Shown here piece by piece: positions 13,334 through 25,273 of a stretch of 64,000 nucleotides of DNA. A model generated the notes under the pieces. The model did not search any database. It was not told the DNA's origin and saw only the letters and a program-made list of their open reading frames with translations. Every line of letters begins with the position of its first letter. Within the stretch, counting starts at the first letter, position 1. This DNA comes from Chlorokybus atmophyticus (lineage: Eukaryota > Streptophyta > Chlorokybophyceae > Chlorokybales > Chlorokybaceae): assembly GCA_009103225.1 (NCBI GenBank), contig RHPI01003728.1, positions 34,622-98,621 of the forward strand. Direction: 5' to 3'. A program made the position numbers and the translations under genes.

Positions 13334-15042
13334 CTATTGTTGCTTGCACTCAACATCGCCATCCTGCGTCGGTTTGATGGCTTTCATCTTCTGCACTTCT
13401 CTCAGCTCCTCTGCCTCGACTTGGAGCACTTTGGGTGGTTTGCCATACTGTCAATCGTTGCAAGTTTAGTCACCACCAGTAGGACACAATTATGTACAAG
13501 ATGCAACAGCTGTGCAGCTAACCAACGTGCACCCACAATACGCACTTGCAAAACATCAGGAGCTCCTGACAGCAACACTGACCGTAACAATGAGCGTATT
13601 GTTTGCATGCTGCCAACTCAAAGCCTTCTCTTCCAGGGGAAGATGCAGGTTGTCCAACTCTGGTATATTGAAGCGCTTGAAGTACCTGCATGGCCATCAT
13701 CAAATCAAGTCTTTCACTTGCGGCCCATGTGTACAAACACACTGATGCTGCACAAACGACAACGTTTGTGCTTATCTCGCCTCTTACTTCTTGTTGAATG
13801 TCCGGATCACTATCCTCCTGTCGGTGCTCTCCATGGTGACTGAGTACGTCTCCAGTGGGTATGGCAAGTTACGTATCTGCAACGAAGAGTGGACGCAGCA
13901 TGTGTTCGGTTAAGAGATATGAGGCAACCTTGTCGGGTGTTTGCCCTTCCCCTACCCACCCACCCAACACACCCATCCCTACCCAACCACCCACAAAAGG
14001 TGCTCTGCTCACCCGCCACTGGAATGCTCGAGGAACATCTTTTCTCTCGAAGGTGGGCTGCAAGTATAAGCACAGACCAGCAATGATTACCACTGTGCAC
14101 ACAGACGTAGAGCTCCAAAGTGTCAACTTGCAGTAGCAGCAGCAGCACGCAGCGCGGCCCTACCTATGTGCACACCTACCGAGCTGGTGCTTTCAGTCAG
14201 AGCATCGACGTCGGGCCTGAATTTGCGCTGAGCTTCGCCTCCAATCTCAAACACCCACTTGTTCTCACCGCCAAGCACGGTGCGCTGCCGGCGCTTGCGC
14301 ACTGCCAAAAGTCGCATGAGTTTGTACACATGCTATGAACAGAGTCAGTTGACCTACCTATCAACTCGTTTGTTTGCAGGTCGAACTCTTCTGCCTGCAA
14401 GGGGAGGGAGACAGGGTTGAACTCAGCACGCTTGGCAATACCCCGGACGAACATGAATTCGTGTTCCGTGCGTGCGTGCGCGTGCGCGTGAATGTGCGTG
14501 CGTGGGTGTGGTATGTACTGCTTCTCTCTCTTTGCACAGTCACACATGACTCGTTGCCCGGATAGCATCAACATCTCACACGACGTATGCTTGCAAGGTG
14601 TGCATGATTGTGAGGGTGGGTAAGTGATAGCGCCGCACTTGAAACTACTATGCAACACAGCCCCTCAACAGCTCGCTGTCCTCAGCACATGTCTGACAGC
14701 CATGCATGCCTGAAGCTTTGTTTCATTCACGAACAATGCTGGAAGGGCCACCACTGCAACCTCGGCTTTAGTAATTGAAGCCAGCATTGCGTACCCTTTG
14801 AAGGCACACATGCTGTTTCAAGTTGCTGTCATGCATGCCAGAACCACAATACGGTAACCGTGTGCGCCGCATTGTAAACCAGCATCAAAGACTCCTGCAT
14901 GCTATACTTCTGTGCACGCACATTTGCATGTTGCACGTGCATGCCTGCGTGTGCGTGTGTGTGCGTATGCAGGTGCGCGGTGGAGTGCATGCGCGTACCT
15001 ATATGTGTGCGCGGGAGTGCGCATTTTTTTTGGGGGGGGGGT

Positions 15043-15078
<36 letters not shown>

Positions 15079-15833
15079 NAGGCAGGTGTATCAGTTGCTT
15101 GTAGGCTCATGTAGTGGCGCGGACAGGATTTGACGGGCCGCTTCATAAGGTTTGTATAGGATGCCAACTATAAGTACGGCAGAAGAGTGTGCATAAAGTA
15201 GGCGCATCAGGTCTTTAGGTTGTGTATGCTGTCATTGGACAGCCGTTGCCTTCTATGTATTAGTGCAGTTGGAGACGTCGACATCCGGTTGAGTTTAGGC
15301 AGTAGTAGCCTCTTGGCGTAGTTGTATAGTTGTACACTGTGATAGACTGTTGTGTAACATCTCCTTCATTTCCTTTTGTTGCACATGTGATCAGTCTGTG
15401 TTTCCTTAGTATGCACTGTGTTGTCCCCTCCCATACTTCTACCTGATATCCGCATTGTTGGCTTGCACAGGATATGTGTTGCAGATATTGGTTGTGGGGG
15501 GGTGGTTCCCACTGCACCATCCTCAACAGGAATAGATGCTGGTACTTGCTACACAGACTGTAGCATGCTCTCCAGAGGCCAGCGGCAATGCAGGCAGCTA
15601 ACATGCTGTTACCCGAAGTTAACGCAGCACTACATACATCATTATTGAGTGGATGCTGTCAACTGATGCTTAGCTATACCACCGAAGTTCCTGCCAATCT
15701 GGTCTCTCACCATCTCAGAGCCATCGTCCCAGGTAGTGTGCACGTTCTTCCTGCCCCCAGCGATGATTGCCGTGGACTTGCCTCCCGCCCGCCTGCTCGC
15801 CATTACTGCAGCAGCCTCCTTGACCCGACCCAC
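13334..15833 (-). CDS. DPCD: DPCD protein, ciliary/axonemal dynein assembly factor
   Basis: Seven exons (15711-15833, 14358-14394, 14180-14301, 14013-14057, 13788-13876, 13583-13685, 13334-13447) join in frame to 210 aa; human DPCD is 203 aa. Family signatures run the whole length: EMAEEFDLQTNELIVRK across exons 1-3, GGENKWVFEIGG, then RKDVPRAFQWRIRNLPYP, then YFKRFNIPELDNLHLPLE, then KPPKVLQVEAEELREVQK. In animals DPCD is linked to primary ciliary dyskinesia and to RUVBL1/2-containing complexes, so its presence implies motile flagella. A second in-frame Met at 15803 aligns better with the animal N-terminus. Intron 1 (14395-15710) is 1.3 kb and is disturbed by an N, a GT microsatellite and a block duplicated elsewhere in the window, so its length is not reliable. 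Confidence 0.93.
14649..14791. repeat. 143-bp block duplicated at 26372-26514
   Basis: By eye this block is identical to 26372-26514. It lies inside DPCD intron 1 with continuous sequence on both sides, so this is probably the native copy. The other copy ends directly at an N. Confidence 0.85.
15044..15078. repeat. GT dinucleotide microsatellite ending at an N
   Basis: About 17 GT units run up to a single undetermined base at 15079. A T run and G run (15024-15041) come just before. This is a typical assembly break point inside DPCD intron 1. Confidence 0.9.
15080..15496. repeat. 417-bp block duplicated at 20359-20775
   Basis: The block matches 20359-20775 at a constant offset of 5279 with no difference seen by eye. 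Its left edge is the N at 15079; just right of the break point is a G run. The other copy is continuous with its surroundings on both sides. This copy sits in DPCD intron 1. Confidence 0.88.
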
Positions 15834-16568
15834 TGTACTTCAACAACAAACGCCACCCTTCCGCCGCCGCCAACGACAACCACGACGACAACAGCTGCAA
15901 GCAGCTAACTACCCAGTGTCGGCGTATCACACGCCGCGCATGACCCATGCATCGATGGACGCCGCGCATAACCATGCCAGCGTGGACAGTCGATGGTCGA
16001 TGGGACTGCAACTTGCATGTCAAAAGCCGACACCAGTGGCCATGTATTCACTTTTCACCTTTTAGACAGCTAAGCGAGCTGTACGCGCAGGCCGCCACGT
16101 GGCAGTCGCCGCGGCGGCGGTCGAGGACGAGGACGAGGACGAGGATTGTTACAAGGAGTCCTGTGTGGACTAGAAGAGGACGCAACCGCTAGCTAGCTTG
16201 TACAGTACGCTGGCAGTCAGCAAGAGGTGGGCGGCGGCGGTGGCGGTGGCGGCCTTGTTGGTGACGGTGTGGCTGGCGTCCTGCGGCATGCCACCGCCGC
16301 CGTCAGCAGCCAGCATTGTGGCTCCCTTGATCATAGCTTAGCGGAGTCTGTCTTTTTGGTTGATTGGCTGTAGTGTAGCATACATCTAGTAGTTCAGCTG
16401 TAGACAGCACGCCTGTCACGTCGCTCATCAACGCAGGCGGGGTGGCGATTGTTGTCGGTGTCGGTGTAGTTGCTGTATATAGGGGTCAGCGTCTCAGTGC
16501 ACGAGGAGGACGGCATTCAGCTTGTTTGGTACTATCACGTTTCAGCAGCTGTCGCCTGACGCTCAGCA
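15834..16568. promoter_or_regulatory. Divergent intergenic region between DPCD and DBHS gene
   Basis: The two start codons are 735 bp apart on opposite strands. The stretch includes a GAGGAC repeat at about 16119-16144 and GGC-rich low complexity at about 16226-16255. It probably carries both promoters; no specific elements were assigned. Confidence 0.5.
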
Positions 16569-19500
16569 ATGGCTGTGGGCGATCCTGCCGCCCGCCGCTT
16601 CAGCAACCGCTGCAAGCTGTTTGTGGGCAATCTGCATGCGGATGTCATTGAAGGTAAGGGTTGCTAGTGATCTCCGTTTTCCGTCGCATTGTGTTTGGAA
16701 AGGATCCCTGAGTTGTACAGCTATGGCTATAGGCTGTTGACAGAGACCCACCATATAGCTCAGGGATCAATGCAATGAAGGTTAGGTGTTGGTAACACCA
16801 TTTATAGCCCGCTGTGTGCATATTCTGTGCCGGCCTTTAGACTGCAGTGTGTTGTGGTTCAGCAGCATCGGTTGCCATAAGATCTGCAGCTTCACCAACC
16901 CTGCAACGGATCAAGGAGTTGGTCAAGTTTACGGGCTTGTAGGCATGATGTTGTGAGGAGTCGTCCCAGCAGTGGGTGTATGACTAGGTACAAATGGCAA
17001 CTGTTGAACTTAGCTGAGCATGTCTACGGCTCGTTACATGCTCGCTGGCTGCAGTGTTGTGAGTGTCTCCAGTTTGCTTGCAAAGTTTTGTCTTTTCAAC
17101 GTACATTGCCCACGCCGGTGTTGTGCTCAATGCGTCACGCTTCTACTCTTGCAGCCAACCTTGTGTGGGTCACACCTTGCGCTCTGGAGCATCTCGGCAG
17201 TCTGTTATGCAAGCTGAGTTTGTGCTTGCATACACAGATGATCTGCGTAGCTTGTTTGGAAAGTATGGGGAGATAGGCGAGTGCATTATCCAGCGTAAAG
17301 AGGGCGGCCAGTCCAGAGGATTTGGTTTTGTAAAACTTGACTACGCCAGCAATGCTGAAAAGGTATGCTAGCTACCTGAGTGGTTTAGGCTCAGTGCGCT
17401 ACAGATGAACTCAGGAGAAACGTAAGCAGCCCGAAGCTGGTCCTGAGTCCTGTTGTCTGTGACATCTCTGGTCTTGATGATATTAATCTGACCTTTTCAG
17501 TTAGTGCTGCTAAAATTCCAATTTTGTCCTGACAGGCAAAATCAGAGATGTCCGGCAAGATCTTTCGCGGTATGTCACATACCGTATTTGCTGCTGCAAG
17601 CATGAAAGCACATACGGCTGACCCAGTGTAGCAAATTCATGTTGGTCAATTTGCGCTGGCAGGACGCAGCTTGGTGGTCAAGTCTGCTGTTAGCAACACC
17701 GTCTTGTGGGTTGGCAACCTGGGACCAACAGTCACCAACGAAGTTCTGGCTGTGAGTGCGCAAAGGATGCAACAGCTGTCATTTGCGTTGCTCGGATGAC
17801 TGCCGCATTTTGTGGGCGCCGCCAAAAAGGATGTGGGCCTGTCTGCGTGCAGCACCAACTGTTGCACGGTGGACACAACAGTCATACGAACTTGTGCTTA
17901 CAGACCATGTTGGTCGTGTGCAGCACGCATTCTCTCAGTTTGGTGAGTTGGAGCGCGCGGTTGCCGTGGTTGACCCATTGACGAAGAGGTAATGCACCTT
18001 CTGCCAATTGCAAAGTACCATCTGCAACTGCGTGATGATAACCAGCGTTTTTCGGTTGGACAGATCGCGCGGATATGGTTTTGTTGAGTTCAGCAAACAT
18101 GGCGTGGCAGCTCGTGTACTGCAGGTGCAGAGGTTGCACTGGTCATGCACAGCACTTTGCGAGTTGCAAACCAAGCGTGCATCAATCATGGGCTGAGCAC
18201 ATGTCCACGTTCTGTTGTCAAGCTTCATGACATTCTTGCCGTTGTTCAACATAGTATAATGCCTTTCCTGATGCAGATGCTGATTGAGAAGCCTTTCCTA
18301 ATTGGCGGTTGGCCGCGCCCAGTGCGCATAGACTGGGCGCATGTTGAGGATGATCAGGCAAGTTTGCTGGCTTGCACATCATTCCACATTACATTGGCTT
18401 TGCAAATTACATGCAATTGCGTCAACCAGTGCTGCGACTTGACATGTACACCCGCTCTTTGCAGGAAGGGCTTTCTGAGCGTGAACTGAACCCAGGACAG
18501 CCGCGGGATGCGGAGAGCTTGGTGCGTGCGAGATTGTGAAGCTTTTGCTCCATGCATACTACCTGTGCTGATTTGTTCTCCTGTGCATTGCAGCCAAAGC
18601 CACACTTTGCTCAACCAGGGACGCTTGAATTTGAGTTTGCCGTACGCTGGACAGATCTCGCTGCAAAGCACCGACTTGAAAAAGCCAGACTAAAAGAGGT
18701 TATTGGCGTGCTTGTTGCAAAGTACAATGAAACTACAATGATATGCCAATGAAGTACGAGTGCATGCCACAAGAGCGCTTGCTAGGCTGAGAGATGAACA
18801 CAACATGAGCAGGCGCAGCAGCAAGAAGTTGAATATCTGTTTAGACAACATGAGGCGGCTTTTGAGGAGCTTCGCCGCAATGGAGATCGCGACGAGTGGA
18901 GGTTGGTTGGGCACTCTGGGTTTGTCTTGTATCACGCACGCACTGCATGTTGTTTGGTGCAGGGTGTGATGGTTGTTTGTTCACAGCAGGTTGTTGGAGG
19001 CCAGGCGCACCTTGTATGACCAGCAGCAGCGTTTCGTTGATCGCAGATCTTTTGAAGCAAGACAGGTATTTGCATTGTGTGGCATCCACTCGTTGGCAGC
19101 ACACATACAGTAGAGTTGTGGTCTTGGGCAGCACCTCCCATGCAACACGCTCATCTGGAGTTCTAGCTGTCAATTGACAATGCTCATGCTCATCCAGCCA
19201 TTTACTTGACAGGAACTTGAGACGCGCTTGCCAGATAGTCTCTTTCCTTATGCAGAGGGAAGCCCTTCGCATGACCCGCTTCATGTAGGTCTCCTTGCTT
19301 GTAGACGCCCTTCACATGTCCATATAGTTGCAAAGCAGCATGTGCTGGCCCGCATGCTGGCGCTCATTAAACTGTGCATGTTGGAACAGAGACAACTGCC
19401 GCCATTGGCTCCTGGTGTTCCTCTCCGCCAAGAAATTCGTCGTCCTGGCCTGGAGTACTCCAGAATGCTTGGGGGGCGCACTGCGGACTTTCTTAGGGGA

Positions 19501-20242
19501 CGCACGCCGGATCACAGAGGGCGCAGCCCCGAAGCAAACTCCATGCGAAGCCCCTCGCGCAACCACGTCAATGGCATGGACGCTCGCGAGCACAGCCCCA
19601 TGGATAGTCTGGTGGCCATGAGCGCAGCGATCGGTGGTGAATGGGTGCAGCGTGCCCCTGGCCCTAGCAATGGAGGGGATGGTTTCATAGACGAGGGATA
19701 TGGTTCTCGCGATGAGCTCATGCGATCTGTAAGCACTGAAATGTACGCGGAGGCTCCACGCCAGGCTGCCGAGGTTGAGCATGCAGGCAATTTGCTCATG
19801 GGTCTCGGGGACACGGGTGTTGCCCTGGCAAGGCGCAGCATGTTTGGTCTGCCCGCTGACATTCAGGACAGCAACCCACAAATGGTAAGCATTCGCCGCA
19901 GCAACCCACAACAGAAAGGCTTTGGCGATATTGTGTAGTCTTGCAATTTCAGCACTCAGTTTGCCTGTCCTTGGTGCAGCTTGAAGGAAGCCTGTATGGC
20001 GGCCCCATCAGAGGGCGCCCAATACATGCATCGGGTCGACACAATGCCCAAGTGAGTCATCACATGTAATTACATGTGAATCGCAATCTGCACATCTGTT
20101 AATTGATTAAGCTTGGTTCCCATTTTGCGTGCCACTGTTAGTGGCATTTATCCTCAATGAAGACAACAAGAGTGCTTCGTTAATGATGTTTTAACCTGCA
20201 GTTATGTGTTTTTTTGCTTTGCAGGGCAACTGGCCTTTCTGA
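16569..20242 (+). CDS. DBHS-family RNA-binding protein (NONO/SFPQ/PSPC1-like)
   Basis: Fourteen exons (16569-16653, 17238-17362, 17536-17569, 17663-17751, 17924-17988, 18064-18124, 18277-18357, 18465-18521, 18594-18698, 18813-18901, 18990-19065, 19213-19884, 19980-20051, 20225-20242) join to 542 aa. RRM1 (about 15-85) shows CKLFVGNL and SRGFGFVKL; RRM2 (about 93-165) shows TVLWVGNL and SRGYGFVEF. The NOPS segment follows, with RPVRIDWAHVEDDQEGLSER and then HFAQPGTLEFEFAVRW, the family hallmark. A charged, Arg/Glu/Gln-rich coiled coil (about 215-300) and a disordered tail complete the DBHS layout. Animal DBHS proteins dimerise through NOPS and the coiled coil and act in nuclear RNA processing and paraspeckles. 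The intron after 18357 uses a GC donor. A 54-nt in-frame segment (19285-19338) has GT-AG ends and could be spliced out. Confidence 0.85.
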
Positions 20243-20358
20243 GCACATCTGTCATGGACATGTCTGCGTGTACAAAGAGCAGTAGTTTCTTCCCCATTCC
20301 CCATATGGCTTGATGATGGCCCAAGGCCGGCATCTTGCTTTGTCTTCTTTTGTTTTTG

Positions 20359-20775
20359 AGGCAGGTGTATCAGTTGCTTGTAGGCTCATGTAGTGGCGCG
20401 GACAGGATTTGACGGGCCGCTTCATAAGGTTTGTATAGGATGCCAACTATAAGTACGGCAGAAGAGTGTGCATAAAGTAGGCGCATCAGGTCTTTAGGTT
20501 GTGTATGCTGTCATTGGACAGCCGTTGCCTTCTATGTATTAGTGCAGTTGGAGACGTCGACATCCGGTTGAGTTTAGGCAGTAGTAGCCTCTTGGCGTAG
20601 TTGTATAGTTGTACACTGTGATAGACTGTTGTGTAACATCTCCTTCATTTCCTTTTGTTGCACATGTGATCAGTCTGTGTTTCCTTAGTATGCACTGTGT
20701 TGTCCCCTCCCATACTTCTACCTGATATCCGCATTGTTGGCTTGCACAGGATATGTGTTGCAGATATTGGTTGTG
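20359..20775. repeat. 417-bp block, second copy at 15080-15496
   Basis: This copy joins smoothly to the end of the DBHS gene on the left and to unique sequence on the right. It is probably the true locus, with 15080-15496 a misplaced copy. Confidence 0.88.
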
Positions 20776-21134
20776 CTGCTGTTGCAAACAGCCGCAGCAG
20801 CCATGCCAAATACGGAATGCAGGTACAATCTCAACAAGTAGCACTCAGTGCATGCTGCATTGGCCTTCCGGACTTGTGCACATCAAGGCAGGAGTGCATG
20901 CGGGATGTGCTCATAAGGCTGCCAACGTGCAGACCGTTTGTCGCGTGCGGTGAAGAGTAAAATAAAGGTAGGTATGTGCAGGGGCAGCCAGGTATATCAA
21001 CAGCTGAGTTAAGCATGCTACCGTAGGGAATTTGAGACGTTCTTGGACTTTACGACTGTAACGTCACAGTTGGGTTATGGCGAACATGTGTATACATTAC
21101 ACGGTGCAAATGGATCCTCTGCCCGTGCCCCCCC

Positions 21135-21294
21135 NNNNNNNNNNNNNNNNNNNNNNNNNNNNNNNNNNNNNNNNNNNNNNNNNNNNNNNNNNNNNNNNNN
21201 NNNNNNNNNNNNNNNNNNNNNNNNNNNNNNNNNNNNNNNNNNNNNNNNNNNNNNNNNNNNNNNNNNNNNNNNNNNNNNNNNNNNNNNNNNNNNN
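21135..21294. other. Assembly gap (160 N) with poly-C edges
   Basis: 160 undetermined bases are flanked by 7 C on the left (21128-21134) and 31 C on the right (21295-21325). Open frames that appear to cross this region are artefacts of translating N and poly-C. Confidence 0.99.
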
Positions 21295-21326
<32 letters not shown>

Positions 21327-21794
21327 CCCACACACACACAACGCTCGCCAACTCTCTGGTCTGTTGCTAATGCATGGAGTTCTAGTGAAGCGGGCTCCCA
21401 CCCTAGCCTCTGTCGTCTTGTTGTGGTGGTGTGAGTTACAGAATCATCAATCATCAATCTTGTAAGTCATCAATCTCTTTAGGAAGGCTAAATACCCAGG
21501 CTATACCCAGGCTATATCCACATCTGTTGTGTACTATACTATACATCGGTGTGTGCACACGACGCATGCAAGGTAGACTGGTTGCAAGCGCATGGAGTAG
21601 GCCTGTTTCCCTGGAATGTGCATGACCGTGTACAAGGGAGAGCACCATAGCACGCTACACACAACCAGGTAAATATGCATATACACTGGCTCTTCGCTAG
21701 AATGCTTCAGCTATCGCACGCCACATTGCCACTTGCAGCACTGTTGCATAAGTGATGACATATGTACAAGCTATTTACAACTATTTACAACTAC

Positions 21795-23704
21795 TCAGTT
21801 TTGTTCAGTGCGACCACTACTTCCGGCTGACGTCACTGCCCCATGCACGCTCAGATTCAACTCTGCAATCGCATCTGCCAGCATTTGCCTGTCTGCAGAC
21901 GACATTGATATTGCTTTTCTGGGACTTACCCCATCCGACTCCAGCGAATCCACAGGCCGCACATCATCGATGACAGGCCTGACAACAACCGCAGAAGGGT
22001 TGTCGTCTGCAAGCTCATGCATCTTGCGGTATGTAATGATTGCATCCTGGCACGCACGGTTTGGCACAAGGTCTTCTAACAGCAGAGGCATGCCATTCTC
22101 AGGGTCAATCGATGTGACTTCCAGATGTGCTTTCAACGCCTCATAATCATATGAGCGACCTGCGCGTGCCCATTCAGCCACATGCAACTCTAGCTGTATG
22201 CGTAGGGTACAACGCTTTCGCTGAAATGATGCACCAAGCACGCACGTCAATGCATCCTAGCCACAGCTGTCATGCTCACCAGTGGGCGTAACAACTGCGT
22301 TTGTAAGCAGTTTCCCACTCAGCGGGCAGTAGAAGTAGACAGAAGGGTCTGTGTTTGTGCTGGTATCAGGCCCGAGCAGGCCTTCATTGGAGATGCCGAT
22401 GTCCTCTGCACCTACCCAATAGTCGTCTATTGAGTTGGGGGGTGGAGATGGAGGTAACGCCGCCACTAGTTCCTGAGCTGCAGTACAAGACGTGAGCAGT
22501 TTGAGTGCGCAGCAGAGCTGCCATGACTGGAAGCTCCGGTGTGCTGTTGTTGACTATGCAAGGTGTCCCAACAATTGAAACTTGTCCATGATGAGTGTCA
22601 TGCATGGCATGTCGCTCAGGTGCCAAGCTAATAAAGGTTGACACCTGAGCGACATGCCATATATTGGCGTAGTAAACGGGTGCAGCTGCACCAGCACGCA
22701 GCATGGTCAGACGTTGTACCAACCTGTTTTGCGTCCCCCAGTGAACGTGGTCTCTGCACTGGCGCTGTAGGAGGTGCCTGCAAAACAACTGGAAGTGAGG
22801 GATCGTTTGTACCGTTGCTCCACGTTGCGCACAAAACACATCGCAATGCTCACCTGTTGACCCTGCTGCACGTTCAAGCTGGTCCAGGACCAGTGTTAAA
22901 TGTGATTCCTGCAACGAGGCCATTGGGTGCATAAACACCGCGTGAAGCACCCCTTTGTGTACAGCATACTGCGCAGGTGGAAGCTTTGTTAGGGCAACGC
23001 ATTTGGCCACTGCATGCAGACAGCTGCGCTCAATAGACCACCTTTGTGTCCATTGTGGGGTGGTAAGAAGCCTCCAGCAGGCGAGCGTAAAGGCGTGATG
23101 GCACCGCCCCCGGGCCATCAGGAAAAGAGCACAGAGGTATGGCTAACCGACACATGTCCATAACCTACTCAAACTTATTAGAATTCTGCCAGTGGTCTGC
23201 CTACGCAGGTGGGTGCATGTGGTGGTAAAGCTCTCTCAGACACGGAAACACCAACAGATTGTTTGATCCCAGTGGTGCTATGGCCAAGTATACAACCGGT
23301 AGCATGGCACACCTTGTCAAAGGTGACGGTAAGTGACAGTCCATCTGGCAGCTCCGCGCGCAACTCAGTCGGCTCTGAAGTCGAGTTAGCTGACACGTTT
23401 ACGTTACCATAGCGCTCCTGCAACAAACACACAACGTCAGCATGCGCATTTGACTTGCGCAGCATACGCCGCTATCCTGCATTGCGAAGGCAATACATTT
23501 CAACATGCAACTCCACAAACACATTTATAAGCACCCACCCGGGGCAAACAACGTTGTTGTATGGGCAGCGCATGGTCTCGTAAGCATGCATGGTGCCACT
23601 AGAGTGAGTAATTATTGCTGTGCACCACAACCTGTATGGGAGAGGCATTCTGCATATTGTACTGTTCTTACCTCCAACAGTTGCGCCAGCTGGCGAGGCT
23701 TCAT
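21795..23704 (-). CDS. U-box domain protein, probable E3 ubiquitin ligase
   Basis: Exons seen with consistent phases are 23672-23704, 23313-23417, 22854-22908, 22724-22777, 22280-22477 and 21795-22159. Sequence between 22908 and 23313 must hold at least one more exon, so the model is partial in the middle. The U-box is split over the last two exons: VYFYCPLSGKLLTNAVVTPTG joins SYDYEALKAHLE and ends with PLLLEDLVPNRACQDAI, matching the family pattern of a CPL/CPI start, a TPxG turn, a tyrosine-aspartate pair and an L..NxAxxxAI end. U-box proteins bind E2 enzymes and transfer ubiquitin. The N-terminal part (MKPRQLAQLLEERYGNV) is not a domain I recognise. The start is the first Met of an exon that extends upstream to 23743, so an earlier start is possible. 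A perfect inverted repeat sits in the intron between 22478 and 22723. Confidence 0.6.
22604..22660. repeat. Perfect 19-bp inverted repeat in U-box gene intron
   Basis: The arm at 22604-22622 (ATGGCATGTCGCTCAGGTG) is exactly complementary to 22642-22660, with a 19-base spacer. It lies in an intron of the U-box gene. It could be a small non-autonomous element or an RNA hairpin; nothing in the sequence decides. Confidence 0.88.
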
Positions 23705-25273
23705 GTTTGCACATTGCCTGTTGCGATTGCCATTGGTGAGCGTCTGCGAAAACACAACCATGCAGTCACGCAAGCAGCCCGCTCGTCATATGCTGATCCT
23801 TCTGCTGATTTCGTTCTGCGTGAGCGCGTCAAAGAGCTACGTACGGCAACAGAAAGTACCCAACCCGAAATACCAACACACAAGTTCGGTCTCGACTGCT
23901 TGTTCCCTCTCTACAGGAAACACAGCCTAGGTGTCCATACCGCGTGTTCTACATGGCGGTCACGAAGATCTGTACGGGCATGGCCATCACGCATGTGTTC
24001 CGCCAAGCTATGCCTATGTGAACTGTTTCCCAATCCTAAGCATGTCAACTGCCAAAGCTTCAATGATGACGCACAGCAAGCGCTTACGTTTACAGCCACA
24101 ACCACGAATGTCCCAAGCCAGCTCCGCTCAAGCGCCGATGGTATCCACCCACACCGCAGCGATTCAAGCGACCACAAGCCACGAGGCACCTCGCACAACA
24201 CCCTCCTGTTCGCTCTCTATGCCCGCCGCCGCCGCCGCACCTGCCACGTGTCACGACAGCAGCAATGACACAGTGTGCTGCAGCTGCAACGCAATGCATA
24301 GCTGAACAGTCCAACGGGACGGTAAACGGCAATGTTCGATTGTATTGAGCATACCTGCGGTTTTTATACATCACTCCAATCGAGAGACACGCCCATACCG
24401 TACAGGGATGCGCACTGCGAGCAAAGTGCGCCGGACGCGGAGGGGCATTTTCCAACAGAGTGGGAGGACAAAAGATCGGCCTCGGGCCCGCTCCGGCCAA
24501 AGCCGCCGCCCAACCCACGTTGCGCCGGTCAATCCGCCGTCTCAATGGCGGTTCAGCGACGGCCATAGCAGTTTATCACCGCCCAATCGTCAGACATTTC
24601 CTATTATTCGTGGTGAAGCGGCAGGCTGGACGCGGTGGCGGCGGCGGCGGTGGCGGTGGCGTCAGGAGCGGGGTGCTGGTGGTGAGGGAGGTCGTACGAG
24701 CTGTCAAGGCTGTTGTGCGGTTGCGAGTTTCTGCTGCGCTTTGACACAAGGCGCTTGGGCATGGCGAGCTGGAGCTGGCGCAGAGGTAGCGGTGAGCGGT
24801 CCGCACTGCCGCAGGTCAGTGTTCTGGTGTGCGGGGGGGCAAGGGGGGGCGGGGCAGTGTCCGCGGCAGGAGCGTTGTTGGTCGGTTCTTGTTGAGTATG
24901 ACAAACCTATCGGAGTCCGTGGTTGGACCGTGTCGTTACGCTGGAGGCATGCCTGACCTCATACACCTCACGTCGCTACCTTCTATAATGCTGGAAGGAT
25001 GGCGAGTAGTGCGTCCAGTTTGTTACAGTCAGCTCAGTACGTGATATGCACAGTTCTGCACGACGTATATATTTTTTCTAACGTCAGGCACGCTTAGCAA
25101 CTTCAGGCCGTCTCCTATTTGTACTGCTTGGTGTTGAGTGTTGCCTGCAGCAGCTGTAGGCTTGCCACGCCAGTAGTTAACAGCTTGGTTTGGCCGCAGT
25201 TATTCTGCCTGTGTGCTGAGAAGAGGTGAGCAGGGGCTCAGGCGTGTGTGAGATATGGCCTCTGGCCTGAACC
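23705..25273. promoter_or_regulatory. Divergent region between U-box gene and Tudor/EPL gene
   Basis: This stretch separates two diverging genes and is rich in GCC/GGC runs at about 24220-24240 and 24635-24660. Upstream exons of the U-box gene may lie in it, because the exon containing its assigned Met is open and has an AG acceptor at 23744-23745 on the minus strand. No other gene is supported. Confidence 0.4.

Larger units (their letters stand above)
20243..21794. other. DBHS 3' region, assembly gap and U-box 3' flank
   Basis: No coding exon was found. The left part should be the 3' untranslated region of the DBHS gene and contains the native copy of a duplicated block (20359-20775). An N gap with C-run edges lies at 21135-21294. 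The right part, up to 21794, should hold the 3' end of the U-box transcript, which reads leftwards. Confidence 0.5.

Noticed and set aside
21043-21465. Open frames on both strands across 21043-21465
   Set aside because: They translate an N gap and poly-C; no real sequence supports them.
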